Assembly: GCF_008368715.1 (NCBI RefSeq) | Contig: NZ_SMRS01000001.1 | Span: 310,001 to 374,000, forward strand | Length of the DNA stretch: 64,000 nucleotides | DNA from: Nitrincola tapanii | GTDB lineage: Bacteria; Pseudomonadota; Gammaproteobacteria; Pseudomonadales; Balneatricaceae | Reading direction: 5' to 3' | Shown: in pieces, positions 23,366-32,742 of the stretch | Layout: each line of letters opens with the position of its first letter | Numbering within the stretch: position 1 is the first letter of the stretch | Notes under the pieces: model-generated | What the model saw: only the letters and a program-made list of their open reading frames with translations | Databases searched by the model: none | What the model was told of the DNA's origin: nothing | Translations under genes and position numbers: made by a program

Positions 23366-24049
23366 CTAATTGATCAGACCAAGTCCAAACACATCGATGA
23401 TGGCTGTTTGGTGATAGAGTTTTTGTACTGCGGCTAAGTGCTCTGGTACTACTGATAGAAATTCATTCAGTATCTGAATCGCGTTCAAAGGAAGATCAGT
23501 TTTTGAGGTTGAGCTATGAAAGAGATTGAGCCAATTAGCGAGTTCCTTTTTCCATGCAGTCATGTGATCAGCTACTTTTCTCAGTCGATCGGGTTCCGTG
23601 TCACCATTGAACAAATTGATATAGAGACACCTTTGAATGGGTTCTAGTTGATCAAGCGGTATAGGCGCATAGGCTCTACAAATGCATTGATCAATGGGTC
23701 TCTCACAATCGATGTCTGGACAAGGAATAAACAGGGCTTCCTCAATTTCTGGATCGTCTTCGAAGATCTGACATTCAAAGCGATCGTTTAACGGCAGTTG
23801 GTGGAAGAGAAAACCAGCCGCGATTAAATGATTTGACCCATGAACAATCAGGTTTGTGAAAACCTTTTTGACTTCTCGGCGAGGCTCCTTTGTGTATGCA
23901 AGGTCGGTCGTCTCAACTAAATCCAGAACTCGCTTGAGTTCAGCTAATTCATGCAAACTTTCACGTATGTGAAAAACGAGATCATCGATTTCCTGTTTGG
24001 AAAAACGATTCCCTAAGCATTCTTGTAAGATCTGTTTTATGGAGTTCAT
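23366..24049 (-). CDS. Unknown 227-residue protein, divergent from sir2
   Basis: No domain recognised. Mostly helical by composition; residues 105-125 hold a Cys-rich segment (CPDIDCERPIDQCICRAYAP) that may bind zinc. The start is ATG at 24049. It is transcribed away from the Sir2 gene, sharing a 127-bp promoter region that has a CGACA-N5-TGTCG repeat. A 43-codon ORF follows at once. It may be a partner or regulator of the Sir2 module, but the sequence does not show this. Confidence 0.65.
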   Translation of the reverse strand: MNSIKQILQECLGNRFSKQEIDDLVFHIRESLHELAELKRVLDLVETTDLAYTKEPRREVKKVFTNLIVHGSNHLIAAGFLFHQLPLNDRFECQIFEDDPEIEEALFIPCPDIDCERPIDQCICRAYAPIPLDQLEPIQRCLYINLFNGDTEPDRLRKVADHMTAWKKELANWLNLFHSSTSKTDLPLNAIQILNEFLSVVPEHLAAVQKLYHQTAIIDVFGLGLIN

Positions 24050-24098
24050 CTAAATCTCATCATTGATCAGCACTTGGTTTTATTTTATCCGCCTTGTA

Positions 24099-24113
24099 CG
24101 ACATATTTTGTCG
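24099..24113. promoter_or_regulatory. Inverted repeat in divergent promoter region
   Basis: CGACA-TATTT-TGTCG lies between the divergent 227-residue gene and sir2. It is a short candidate operator; the arms are only 5 bp. Confidence 0.25.
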
Positions 24114-24176
24114 CATTAATCGTTAAACTCTAATTTGAATATTTGGATCCCATCGAAACACTCTTTAGGTAGGTTC

Positions 24177-25019
24177 ATGGAACAAGAAAAGAAAATTAAG
24201 CTGGCAGCAGGCTTCATCACACAAGCTAAGAAAATCGTTATTCTGGCAGGATCAGGCATGAGCGCAGACAGTGGACTACCAACGTTTCGTGATAAGTCAG
24301 GTTATTGGAAAAATGCATCTATAGATCATTTCAAGATGGCGAGCTACACAACTTTTCTCAATGATCCCGTTGTATCCTGGAGTTTTTATGCTGATCGAAT
24401 AAGTAGTTACCGAGCTTCAAAGCCGCATCTTGGCTATGAAATTCTTCATGGCTGGTGCAAACGGCTGGGGGAGGATAATTGTTTTGTATTTACCTCTAAT
24501 GTTGATCAGCTTTTCTTGAAGGCAGGCTTTGCTGACCAGCAGATCTATCACTGTCACGGTACTCTCGATTTTATGTATTGTAGTGACAAGAGTTGTCAGA
24601 GCCGGCAAACAGGTCTTAAACATAATTCGGAGCAGCTGCTTCTAAAAATTCATAATGGAGCTCTGCCTATCTGCTCATGTGGTCAAATCATGAGGCCGCA
24701 TGTCATGATGTTCGGTGATCAAAGTTTTCATCACTCAGCAAATGATCAGGCTATTGAAAGATGGAATACATTTCTCCAGTCGATTAAGCGAACAGACAAT
24801 CTAGTGGTTTTAGAGATAGGGGCAGGTTCTACCGTGACTACCGTTGAAGATGTCACTTGGCAGTTATCTAAGGTCGCCAGTGCGGTCATCCAAATTAATC
24901 CAAACAAACCCGCACCATCAGAAAGTGATAGTGAATGGATCAATCTCAATGGAAGTGCCTTAGCAACGTTGATGGCATTAGATGATTCCCTTTGTCACGA
25001 TTTCGGGGTGTCTCAATGA
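24177..25019 (+). CDS. Sir2-family NAD-dependent protein
   Basis: 280 residues. GSGMSADSGLPTFR from residue 25, TSNVDQLF near 107, the catalytic His in HCHGTL (127), and two Cys pairs for zinc (CSDKSC near 136-141 and ICSCG near 165) make a complete sirtuin catalytic domain. Cellular sirtuins deacylate proteins; Sir2 proteins in defence islands instead destroy NAD+ on infection. With both zinc pairs present it could do either. ATG at 24177 is chosen for the GGTAGG before it. It overlaps the next gene by ATGA. Confidence 0.88.
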   Translation: MEQEKKIKLAAGFITQAKKIVILAGSGMSADSGLPTFRDKSGYWKNASIDHFKMASYTTFLNDPVVSWSFYADRISSYRASKPHLGYEILHGWCKRLGEDNCFVFTSNVDQLFLKAGFADQQIYHCHGTLDFMYCSDKSCQSRQTGLKHNSEQLLLKIHNGALPICSCGQIMRPHVMMFGDQSFHHSANDQAIERWNTFLQSIKRTDNLVVLEIGAGSTVTTVEDVTWQLSKVASAVIQINPNKPAPSESDSEWINLNGSALATLMALDDSLCHDFGVSQ

Positions 25020-25354
25020 AAATGAGGTTTTGCTGGAGAACGAGTAAACCAGAAATGATGCTTAACGAAGATGAGTGGCAGCAGATTCGTTCGTTGTCTG
25101 AAGGTACGCTGGCAAACACTATTGCATTGCAGAGTAAGGGTATTTCAAAACAACAAGCCGCAATAATCCTGCACAAAAAGATGGTGGATGCCTACAACAC
25201 ACTTACGAATGGTAATCTTCCATTCGAGGACTGGCATTTGATCCAATATTTTCAACTCAACCACTATGGTCCAGACTGCAACAAATGTGGGTTGCCATTG
25301 CGCACACCGAACGCAAAATTGTGCGTTAGCTGTGGGTCGACATATTCCAATTAA
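25016..25354 (+). CDS. Small zinc-ribbon partner of Sir2
   Basis: 112 residues; the start codon overlaps the Sir2 stop. The C-terminus has CNKCGLPLRTPNAKLCVSCG, a typical four-Cys zinc ribbon. The N-terminal part (NEDEWQQIRSLSEGTLANTIALQ) is helical. Tight coupling suggests a complex with Sir2 or a targeting subunit. No family recognised. The next operon starts 84 bp further on in the same direction. Confidence 0.75.
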   Translation: MKMRFCWRTSKPEMMLNEDEWQQIRSLSEGTLANTIALQSKGISKQQAAIILHKKMVDAYNTLTNGNLPFEDWHLIQYFQLNHYGPDCNKCGLPLRTPNAKLCVSCGSTYSN

Positions 25355-25438
25355 ACAACAAGTTAACATTGCTGGTGACTGGGAATATCTGTTTATATAT
25401 GTTTAAGGTTTGTTTGCCAATCGGTCGAGGAGTGCTAG

Positions 25439-26839
25439 GTGTCAACTCAAATTGATCAGAGTTTTTTTAAAGCCTTTGTCACAGAATATAATGATGATAT
25501 TGGTGGTGAAACATACTTAGACCCATTGGGACAGCTAGTAATCTGGTCTTCGTATGGCCAGAAAATTTTCAAGGGTCGCTTGAACTCTGTATCTAACGAT
25601 GTCCGCAATTACACGCTGAATCTTCTGCATCACGGTGTGATTCGCTACCTGCAAAGGGATGAAACCTTTCAGGCTGATTGGAAGGATAGCCTGCAATTTG
25701 TCCACGCCTGCTTGATTTATCTTGAAAACCTTGTTACCTACGCTCTAGTCAGTTCGACCGATCCTGAAGTACAAACCCAGGGTATTCTTGGGAGTTCTAA
25801 GGCTCACACCAACTTGTATGGGAGTTCTACTGCCCACACCAACTTGGATAAAGAGGATAAGAACCCAGAGCTGATATTTAACGGTAACATGAAAGAGGGT
25901 GAGGACTTTCTGCTAGTTCGTCAGCTTGGTCTTGGCGTTAGTGGTCGTTATAAAACACCTTTTGTTAATATGGGGTTTTTCAACTCCAGCTATAGTTACA
26001 CTGGTCCAAAAGCTGATCGACTTTGGGATGAATTCCATAAGCTGTTAGATAAAAAAACTCAGCTAAAGAGTTGCTTTGAGAAAGCGGTGGAGCACTTGAA
26101 AGAGCTGGTGCCCCTAGAAAAAAACACCAAGCAATTGCGTTGGGCAGAAGTCCCTGAGGATCTAAAACAAGCTTATCGTGAAGTTTTTAAAACCAGTCAG
26201 AATGTAGGGAGAATAAGCCGTGATTTCTGGCTGTCGGTGACTGGATTGAATGAAGGCGCTGCAAAAGCCATTGCACAAGCCATCGCGGAAATCTCGAAAG
26301 AAAACGGCTCCGTCAAGCCTCAAGAGGTTTTTAGTCTGGCTCAACAAAAGATGGTTGCAGATGATACCGAAAGAGAAAAAATTGACTATGTCCTGACGAT
26401 AGAGCCTTTTTTGACCAAACTGGACCTGTTGTTTCGAGTTGCTCAGCAGAAACAAACGCAAAGCCTAGATGACATTAAAGCGAGCTGGGAAAAGCTAGGG
26501 CTATACGACAACACCCTGCCTGATTTAGCTTTAAGTATTGAGAGGACATCTGCTATTCAGGAGCCATTGAATGCAACCGGCAAAAAGCGCTTGGGCAAGC
26601 TGTTAAGTGCTGCAAAGCAGCCAAGCGTGACTAGTCAGCTTGAGTCTCTACTGGAATATCACGCTGAAATTATGGGGCAGCGAGGACAGTTGCCCTGGCT
26701 GCGGCTAGAACAGTCCGAGGTCGTTAATTATGGACGCACCTCAAGCCCGCTGGATAAGGAAAATGTATCTGGATGGGTCAACACCTACTACCTGCGTGAA
26801 TTTCGTCATCTGTTGACGGGTTTAGGTGACGGTGTATGA
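25439..26839 (+). CDS. Unknown protein, first gene of the PLD/helicase operon
   Basis: 466 residues, no recognised domain or membrane segment, largely helical in the C-terminal 250. Start GTG at 25439 with GAGGAG ten bases before. Residues 118-137 contain a 10-residue tandem repeat (GSSKAHTNLY then GSSTAHTNLD). The stop overlaps the PLD gene start by four bases. As the first gene of an overlapping three-gene operon it is probably a structural or recognition subunit of a complex with the other two. Confidence 0.8.
   Translation: MSTQIDQSFFKAFVTEYNDDIGGETYLDPLGQLVIWSSYGQKIFKGRLNSVSNDVRNYTLNLLHHGVIRYLQRDETFQADWKDSLQFVHACLIYLENLVTYALVSSTDPEVQTQGILGSSKAHTNLYGSSTAHTNLDKEDKNPELIFNGNMKEGEDFLLVRQLGLGVSGRYKTPFVNMGFFNSSYSYTGPKADRLWDEFHKLLDKKTQLKSCFEKAVEHLKELVPLEKNTKQLRWAEVPEDLKQAYREVFKTSQNVGRISRDFWLSVTGLNEGAAKAIAQAIAEISKENGSVKPQEVFSLAQQKMVADDTEREKIDYVLTIEPFLTKLDLLFRVAQQKQTQSLDDIKASWEKLGLYDNTLPDLALSIERTSAIQEPLNATGKKRLGKLLSAAKQPSVTSQLESLLEYHAEIMGQRGQLPWLRLEQSEVVNYGRTSSPLDKENVSGWVNTYYLREFRHLLTGLGDGV
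25790..25849 (+). repeat. In-frame 30-bp tandem duplication
   Basis: 25790-25819 and 25820-25849 differ at 4 of 30 positions and encode GSSKAHTNLY/GSSTAHTNLD. It is a recent internal duplication in a probable loop of the 466-residue protein. Confidence 0.85.
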
Positions 26840-28776
26840 AACTATTGAAAGAGTTTGAAACAGCAATAAAACTGGTCGGCGAGGTTAAGCGTGTCTGGAT
26901 GACCACCTTTAACCTGAATATTGAGTTGGTAGAAACCTATCTCCTGCCGTTGATCCTGCATGCTTCGCATTTGGAAAAAAAGCCAAGGACGCGAATGGAT
27001 TACGAAGCCATGCAGCAGGTGCTGGGTGAAAAGAACCTAGATGTTCGTGTTTTTTGTGATAAGCATTTTGTTGAATTGAGCCAGAATAAGCGTACGGCCT
27101 TGCCGGTGCATACGGTAGTGCCCGAACGGCTTGCTTCCAATGAGTCAGTAAAATTCACCAAAGATAGCCTTTTTCATCCCAAGGTGATTTACATTGAGGG
27201 AACTAATGGGGCTCAGCTTGGCGCTGGCAGCGCCAACTTGACAATCAGCGGTTGGGCGCGAAACCGCGAGGTTTTTTCTTTTGTTCCAGTTGATGATGGT
27301 GGCTTGGCAGCCTCTATCCGCAGCTTCTTTGAGCCCTTATTGAGCCATGTAGGTGAGGCTTTTCCTCAAGACTTTCCAATGCCTTCCGGCTCTTCTTCAC
27401 AAGCCCCTGTTTTCTGCCATAGCCTAGCGGGCAAACCCTTTTTAGATCAGCTTGCTGATGAAAAGGGAGAGTCCCTTGCTGTCTGGTCACCCTACTTCCC
27501 ACGCGATCTCAGTAGATTTGTAGAAGCGCTGCTGAAAGAGCGGTTTTCTTGGGTACGCCTGGTGCCTGATCTCGTGCAAAACCAATATATCAGAACGGGG
27601 TGGCACGAAAACTTAAAAAGGCTCTGTGAGCAACAGCAGTTAGGTTTCTTTCTTAACCCTCTTACATCAGGAGCTGACTCAGACGATCAGTGTGCCATGA
27701 CGCATGCCAAGCTTTGGAAAACACCGAGCCGAAGAGCTGTCGGGTCATGGAACTTTACTCAACCGGGAAGCAATCTGGTCAAAGGGCAGGACAAACACTG
27801 CAATATTGAGGCAGGTCTTATTTTTCATGACAGCAAAACGGATCTTGAGGTTTACCTCGGACAACCGCTGGAGGTGAATGAAAGTCGATTTGCGAGTCAG
27901 GCTCTGCTTGATGAAGAAAGCCTGACTGTTCCGCCAACCCCGCCCTTTGATATCCAGGTGTTTTTTGACTGGTCGAACAGCACCTATAGCGTGAAGGGCA
28001 TTTGGCTTGGTTCCGAAAAACCTCAACCTCTGACATTAACGCTGCCAGATCTTGCCCATGAGATGATTCTATACTGGCAAGCTGAAAATCCAGAAGGTGA
28101 AGTTAGGCTAGAGGGCAAGGCTGAAGTGTCAGAAGTTCAGGCACTGCTCAAGCAACGTAGCTACACCGCCATGCTGGATAAGAACCAATATGCTGGTCTG
28201 ATTATTGAGTTGCATACGGGTTATCGAAGAGCCCAGGAGTACCCAGGGCTAAAAGAGCTTTTTGATGCCTTTGAGCTGTCCGGTGGCAACCCCACTGAAG
28301 ATAGCGCGCCCTACCGAGTTCAAGATGAAGGCGAACAAGAGGAAGCCGGTGAAAGTTTGATGGCAACCACGGCTGAACCGAAAAGTAAGCAAGATCAGCT
28401 GAGCTACTTTCGAATGTTTTCTTTCAGCCAGCATTACGCACAGACCTTGGAGAACGTTAAAGACCCGCAAACCTTGGATCGTTGGGTGAGAATAAGGCCT
28501 GGGTGTCTACTAGAGCTTCACAAGAAAGTAAAGGCACGCATTAAGGCAGAACAGCCAAGCCTCTTTAACTGGTTTCTGGTGCAGGAAGTGAATCTACTGG
28601 TGGCTAAGGCAAGTGACCGCAATAAAAAACTTGGCGGGGAAGCCGAAGGCTCTTTGGCTCAGTGTTTGAGTAATCTTAAAATCAGGCTGCCAAGCTTGCC
28701 AAAAGAGCTCTCCGACGTTTACCAGGAATGGCTTGAAGAAGAGTATTCGAGATCAACCAGCGAGGGCACAAAATGA
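26836..28776 (+). CDS. Phospholipase D-superfamily nuclease-like protein
   Basis: 646 residues. Two PLD-type active-site motifs are visible: HPK near residue 113 followed by GAGSANLT, and HAK near 290 followed by GSWNFT. Both lack the classic Asp four residues after Lys and keep the later Asn, which is closer to the HxK...N pattern of tyrosyl-DNA phosphodiesterase than to standard HKD enzymes. PLD nucleases are partners of helicases in DISARM and other defence systems. Residues beyond 450 are of unknown fold. It overlaps both neighbouring genes by four bases. Confidence 0.85.
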   Translation: MKLLKEFETAIKLVGEVKRVWMTTFNLNIELVETYLLPLILHASHLEKKPRTRMDYEAMQQVLGEKNLDVRVFCDKHFVELSQNKRTALPVHTVVPERLASNESVKFTKDSLFHPKVIYIEGTNGAQLGAGSANLTISGWARNREVFSFVPVDDGGLAASIRSFFEPLLSHVGEAFPQDFPMPSGSSSQAPVFCHSLAGKPFLDQLADEKGESLAVWSPYFPRDLSRFVEALLKERFSWVRLVPDLVQNQYIRTGWHENLKRLCEQQQLGFFLNPLTSGADSDDQCAMTHAKLWKTPSRRAVGSWNFTQPGSNLVKGQDKHCNIEAGLIFHDSKTDLEVYLGQPLEVNESRFASQALLDEESLTVPPTPPFDIQVFFDWSNSTYSVKGIWLGSEKPQPLTLTLPDLAHEMILYWQAENPEGEVRLEGKAEVSEVQALLKQRSYTAMLDKNQYAGLIIELHTGYRRAQEYPGLKELFDAFELSGGNPTEDSAPYRVQDEGEQEEAGESLMATTAEPKSKQDQLSYFRMFSFSQHYAQTLENVKDPQTLDRWVRIRPGCLLELHKKVKARIKAEQPSLFNWFLVQEVNLLVAKASDRNKKLGGEAEGSLAQCLSNLKIRLPSLPKELSDVYQEWLEEEYSRSTSEGTK

Positions 28777-31700
28777 GCCAGCCATTTTGGGGTTATCTCA
28801 CACCGAAAACAGTGGCTCAATGGATCGATTTTGGGCAGGCAAAGGAGGGGGTCGATCCAGCTGACCAGAAACACTCGATGCCAGCCAAACAAATTGAAGG
28901 CGTTGCCTACCTGTGGAATCTATTATCTAGTCAGGGAGTTGCACTTCTGGCTGATGAAGTGGGCACCGGTAAGACCTTCCAGGCCCTTGGTGTTGCAGCC
29001 CTGCTTTGGAAAATCAAACCTGATGCCCGAATTCTAGTCATGGCACCTAACCGTGACCTCTGCTTCAACTGGAAGCGTGAATTTTCTGATCTGGTGACCA
29101 GGCACTATCCGCATACCGATCACCAAGTAAAAAGTGGCGTGGATGGCGACCCCATTCCCAGTGTTCAGGTTTGTGGATCTTTAACGCATCTAGCAGAGCA
29201 GGTTGAGCTGGGCACTGCACACCTTTACCTAACCACTATTCATGCCCTGAGTCACCTGCTTACCAAGGAGGACAGGGAAAAGGTCAAGGATGGAAAGTCA
29301 GAAGCTGTTCAAATTCTGGTGGGGCAAATAGCAGGTGAAATCCACAAACAAATCAAGAATGCAGAAGTCATAGGTGCTGAGGGCTTTGATTTGCTCATCA
29401 TTGATGAAGCGCACTATCTTCGAAATGTCAGGGGTGGCTCTCAAAAGGTCGAAGCTGCCAAAGCCTTCTTCGGCAGTGATCCGAATCCGCCTTTGGCTCA
29501 AAAAGTATTGTTGCTCACCGCAACCCCAACACACAGCCGCCTGGATGATGTGGGCAATATTCTGGGTTATTTTATTCCCGCTATTTACAAACACGATAAA
29601 AAAGCAGAGCGTGCCAGAGACTACCTGACGCAATATGGTTTGCGTCGTATGCGAGTGCTTGAAGCGGGGGATAAGTCCTACAGTAAACTGCATTACCGCC
29701 GTGAAAAGGCCTTGCCCGCAGAATTCAATAGTCCTGAAGAGGAAGGGTTCTTTGCGCTTTACCAGAAACGACTGGTTGAAGCACGGGCAAGTAAAGAGCG
29801 TGGTAAAAGAATTCGCTTGATGTATGGCTACCTTGAGGGGTTTGAGTCTTTTAGGGTGAACCAGCAAGAGGACGATGTACAGGGTGTTGGTGAAGAGAAT
29901 AAAACCAGCTTTTCCAGGGCAGCGGATACCGAGTTGATTATGGCGTTGACTGCCAGTTATCAGAAAAAAACTGGGCAGTTACCCAAGCATCCTAAATATG
30001 ACTCCTTGATTCAGGAATGCGTCGCCAGTTTACCAGCACCTGATTCCATTCAATCCAATAACTATAAGCATCTGATCTTTGTACGCAGGATTCCTTCAGT
30101 CAGAGAGCTGACACAGAGGCTCAATGAGCGCTATGACCAGTTGCTATGGCAAGAAATCGCTCATGCCTGGGGTGACACCGGCTCGTCGGTAGAATTAGAT
30201 CAAACCTCTTGGCATTCAAGGGAGGCTTTTAAACAGTATGTCAAAGCCAGGGGGGAGTCTGAAACCGGGATACATGATGATGAAGGCTCAGATGAAGGTA
30301 TTGCTGAGGAGAGCCACCTCAGTTCACGGATTGCAGAGCTCTTTGTAGCGAAAAAGAAAGAGGTAGGTGGGCAAACAGACGCTACGCTTGTCCGTTTGCG
30401 CTTCATACGGCCTGACAGCTTGTTTTCACTATTTTTAGAGCCTTCCAGTGACTACCTGAAAGGGGGGTATCAATATTATTACAGCAACGAGGGTTCAGAA
30501 GGTAAAAAGCCGAACTATAAAAAAGCCGCTGAGTACTGCCGTTTTAAAGCCTGGGATAGTCCCACAGATTTGCGTGCAGCTGTGGGTGATCTTCGGAAGC
30601 CCGATAAGCTCTTTGATAAAAATAGGACGCTCTTCAGTGTCTGGGCGCTGCTGACCGAAGGGCTTCCTAGCCATCTGCGCGAGAAGCTTGAGCGTTGGGC
30701 CAAAGAAGATAAAGCAGTCGCTGAACACTTTTCCAACTATGTGAAAGTCGGCTTTCTTTATGCCAGCCCCGTCATAGTAGAAATTTACTCATGGTTTGTT
30801 GAGTTTCGAAGGGATACTGGAGTCTCAGTTGATGCTCAGAAGAGCTATCAGGAGTTTTTTGGTTTTGTTAAGCCAAAGATTAAAGGTTCGCGGATGCTGG
30901 CTTACTTCATTGCAGCACTGGAAACCTTTGAGAGTGTTTGTGAAAAAATAGCGGGTAAGAAACTGAGTGACTGGCGTAATGACTGGAGTGTGTTCACTGG
31001 GCTGACGAGCCCTGCCTGGTATGCCAGCGGTGAAAGTGGCCACTCCCGCAAGCGACTGATGATTGGTTTTAACAGTCCCTTTTACCCCCATGTTCTGGTT
31101 GCTACTTCCGTGTTTCAGGAAGGGGTGAACCTGCATCTTAATTGCGACCAGGTGCATCATTATGGATTGCCGGGCTCGCCGGGTGACAATGAACAGCGAG
31201 TAGGCCGTCTGGATCGACTCTTTGGCTGTGTTCACCGCAAGCTTGAGCAAGGTGTGCCGGAACGGGAGCTCGGCATCCATTACCCTTTTCTTCAAAACTC
31301 GGTTGATGAAGACCAGGTGGCTTCTTTTATTGAAAGAAAGCGCTCGGTTGAAGATCGTATGGACTTATGCTTGGAAAGTGACTTTGATCCGGAGGTCAAA
31401 ACAACTTCTCTGGAAAACTGGAAAGAATATTTGCGAACGCCAGTGCCCATAGAGCAGATAGGCATTACTGACCCCTATCCAGCAAAATTTGACCAGCCAG
31501 ACTCCTACCCTGTGAAGTTCGCAACTGGAAAAGCTTTGGATGATCAAGTGGCAGCCTGGTTTAAGGAGGCGATTAAAGAAAAAGATGGAAAGGTTGAGCC
31601 GGTCGACACCAGCCAGACCGCTCCCAGACCACTTCTGAAAATTGACCTGACCACTAGCCAGCCGCACTCGCAATCCAACACGCCACCGATATTCGTCACG

Positions 31701-32450
31701 CTTGGTTTTATGCCGAGACTGTCCGCCTTGGTCACGGAAACCGTTTATATCGTTTCCCTCAGTGCCCATGTGGCCAACTTTAAAAATATCGAACAACTTT
31801 GCAAGACTGAACTAGACAAGAAGATAGCTGAGTTAAGCTCAAAATACCCTCTAGTCCGCCTTGCGCTTGAAAAAGAAAAAGGTCACCCGTTCTTCCTGAA
31901 TACACGCTTGAATTACCCGTTGCTGATGCGGGCTAATGAACCAGCTGTACTGTCGCCTCACGTGATCCGGCAGGGGTTAGAGGAAGTGGCTGATTTTACG
32001 AATGAGCTGAGAAGTTATTTGTCCCAGGAGGCGAGCATTGAACAGCACATTGATCAGAGTCAGCGTATTCCCGGCCCTGCTCCCTTGCCAGAAAGCTTTT
32101 CTGGAGATCCGTCATCAAACTTGGTTGATTGGAAAAGCCTGGAAGCACTCCACGGGCAGGCTGACTATCTCGAAAACACTGTATCTGTTGACAGAATTAA
32201 AGACCTGCTGAAAATATTCTGTCTTGATACTGTTACTGAAGAATGTAAGATCGTCAAGTGCTTAATGCTGAATAGCCGTTTGCCTTTCATGAATTTTTGT
32301 TGGCAGCCGCAGCAGAAAGATGAAATGGCGTTGAGAGTTGGCTTGTGTGCCCCTGCAGCAGTCAATCAACAAACACAACGGAGATTGCTTCAGCGCTGGT
32401 TTAGTTATGTCATATCGCAATCTCCCTCTAAAGAGCAGGAGAATAATTAA
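28773..32450 (+). CDS. SNF2/superfamily 2 helicase-like ATPase
   Basis: 1225 residues. The motor has Walker A DEVGTGKT near residue 64, DEAHYLRN near 210, LLTATPTHSR near 248, and in the C-terminal lobe ATSVFQEGVNL near 780 and NEQRVGRLDRLFG near 805. Large insertions separate the two lobes, and about 350 C-terminal residues are of unknown fold. It most resembles DNA translocases of defence systems that supply the motor for a nuclease. It overlaps the PLD gene by ATGA and ends the operon. Confidence 0.88.
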   Translation: MSQPFWGYLTPKTVAQWIDFGQAKEGVDPADQKHSMPAKQIEGVAYLWNLLSSQGVALLADEVGTGKTFQALGVAALLWKIKPDARILVMAPNRDLCFNWKREFSDLVTRHYPHTDHQVKSGVDGDPIPSVQVCGSLTHLAEQVELGTAHLYLTTIHALSHLLTKEDREKVKDGKSEAVQILVGQIAGEIHKQIKNAEVIGAEGFDLLIIDEAHYLRNVRGGSQKVEAAKAFFGSDPNPPLAQKVLLLTATPTHSRLDDVGNILGYFIPAIYKHDKKAERARDYLTQYGLRRMRVLEAGDKSYSKLHYRREKALPAEFNSPEEEGFFALYQKRLVEARASKERGKRIRLMYGYLEGFESFRVNQQEDDVQGVGEENKTSFSRAADTELIMALTASYQKKTGQLPKHPKYDSLIQECVASLPAPDSIQSNNYKHLIFVRRIPSVRELTQRLNERYDQLLWQEIAHAWGDTGSSVELDQTSWHSREAFKQYVKARGESETGIHDDEGSDEGIAEESHLSSRIAELFVAKKKEVGGQTDATLVRLRFIRPDSLFSLFLEPSSDYLKGGYQYYYSNEGSEGKKPNYKKAAEYCRFKAWDSPTDLRAAVGDLRKPDKLFDKNRTLFSVWALLTEGLPSHLREKLERWAKEDKAVAEHFSNYVKVGFLYASPVIVEIYSWFVEFRRDTGVSVDAQKSYQEFFGFVKPKIKGSRMLAYFIAALETFESVCEKIAGKKLSDWRNDWSVFTGLTSPAWYASGESGHSRKRLMIGFNSPFYPHVLVATSVFQEGVNLHLNCDQVHHYGLPGSPGDNEQRVGRLDRLFGCVHRKLEQGVPERELGIHYPFLQNSVDEDQVASFIERKRSVEDRMDLCLESDFDPEVKTTSLENWKEYLRTPVPIEQIGITDPYPAKFDQPDSYPVKFATGKALDDQVAAWFKEAIKEKDGKVEPVDTSQTAPRPLLKIDLTTSQPHSQSNTPPIFVTLGFMPRLSALVTETVYIVSLSAHVANFKNIEQLCKTELDKKIAELSSKYPLVRLALEKEKGHPFFLNTRLNYPLLMRANEPAVLSPHVIRQGLEEVADFTNELRSYLSQEASIEQHIDQSQRIPGPAPLPESFSGDPSSNLVDWKSLEALHGQADYLENTVSVDRIKDLLKIFCLDTVTEECKIVKCLMLNSRLPFMNFCWQPQQKDEMALRVGLCAPAAVNQQTQRRLLQRWFSYVISQSPSKEQENN

Positions 32451-32742
32451 CCAATTTTCCTATGGTTGCTAACACTACTTTACGTTGGGTCGAAGTCGTG
32501 CGATTGGATTTATATAGGTTTGTTAGATCTTTTTGCGTCTTATGTCTAAAACAATTGAGACAGCTAACAGTTACATTGTTTTGAAACAGTGCTCAATTAC
32601 GCAAGAACTGTGTTTGGTTTTGTAATCATAAACACATGTCTAATAATCGATCAAATCAATATTTTTTCGACTTAAGTCTTTTTTGTATTATTCGGACTCA
32701 ATAGTTATTATGAATTAATTAGGAACATGTAATGGTATCAGG
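32451..32742. other. AT-rich gap before WYL regulator
   Basis: This is 292 bp without a gene. The right half is very AT-rich and probably holds the promoter of the WYL gene (a start with ATCAGG seven bases before ATG). I see no strong hairpin with a T-tract after the helicase gene. Confidence 0.4.

Noticed and set aside
25790-25849. Tandem repeat as a CRISPR or larger repeat array
   Set aside because: Only two units, no spacers, in frame within a gene. I saw no CRISPR array anywhere in the window.
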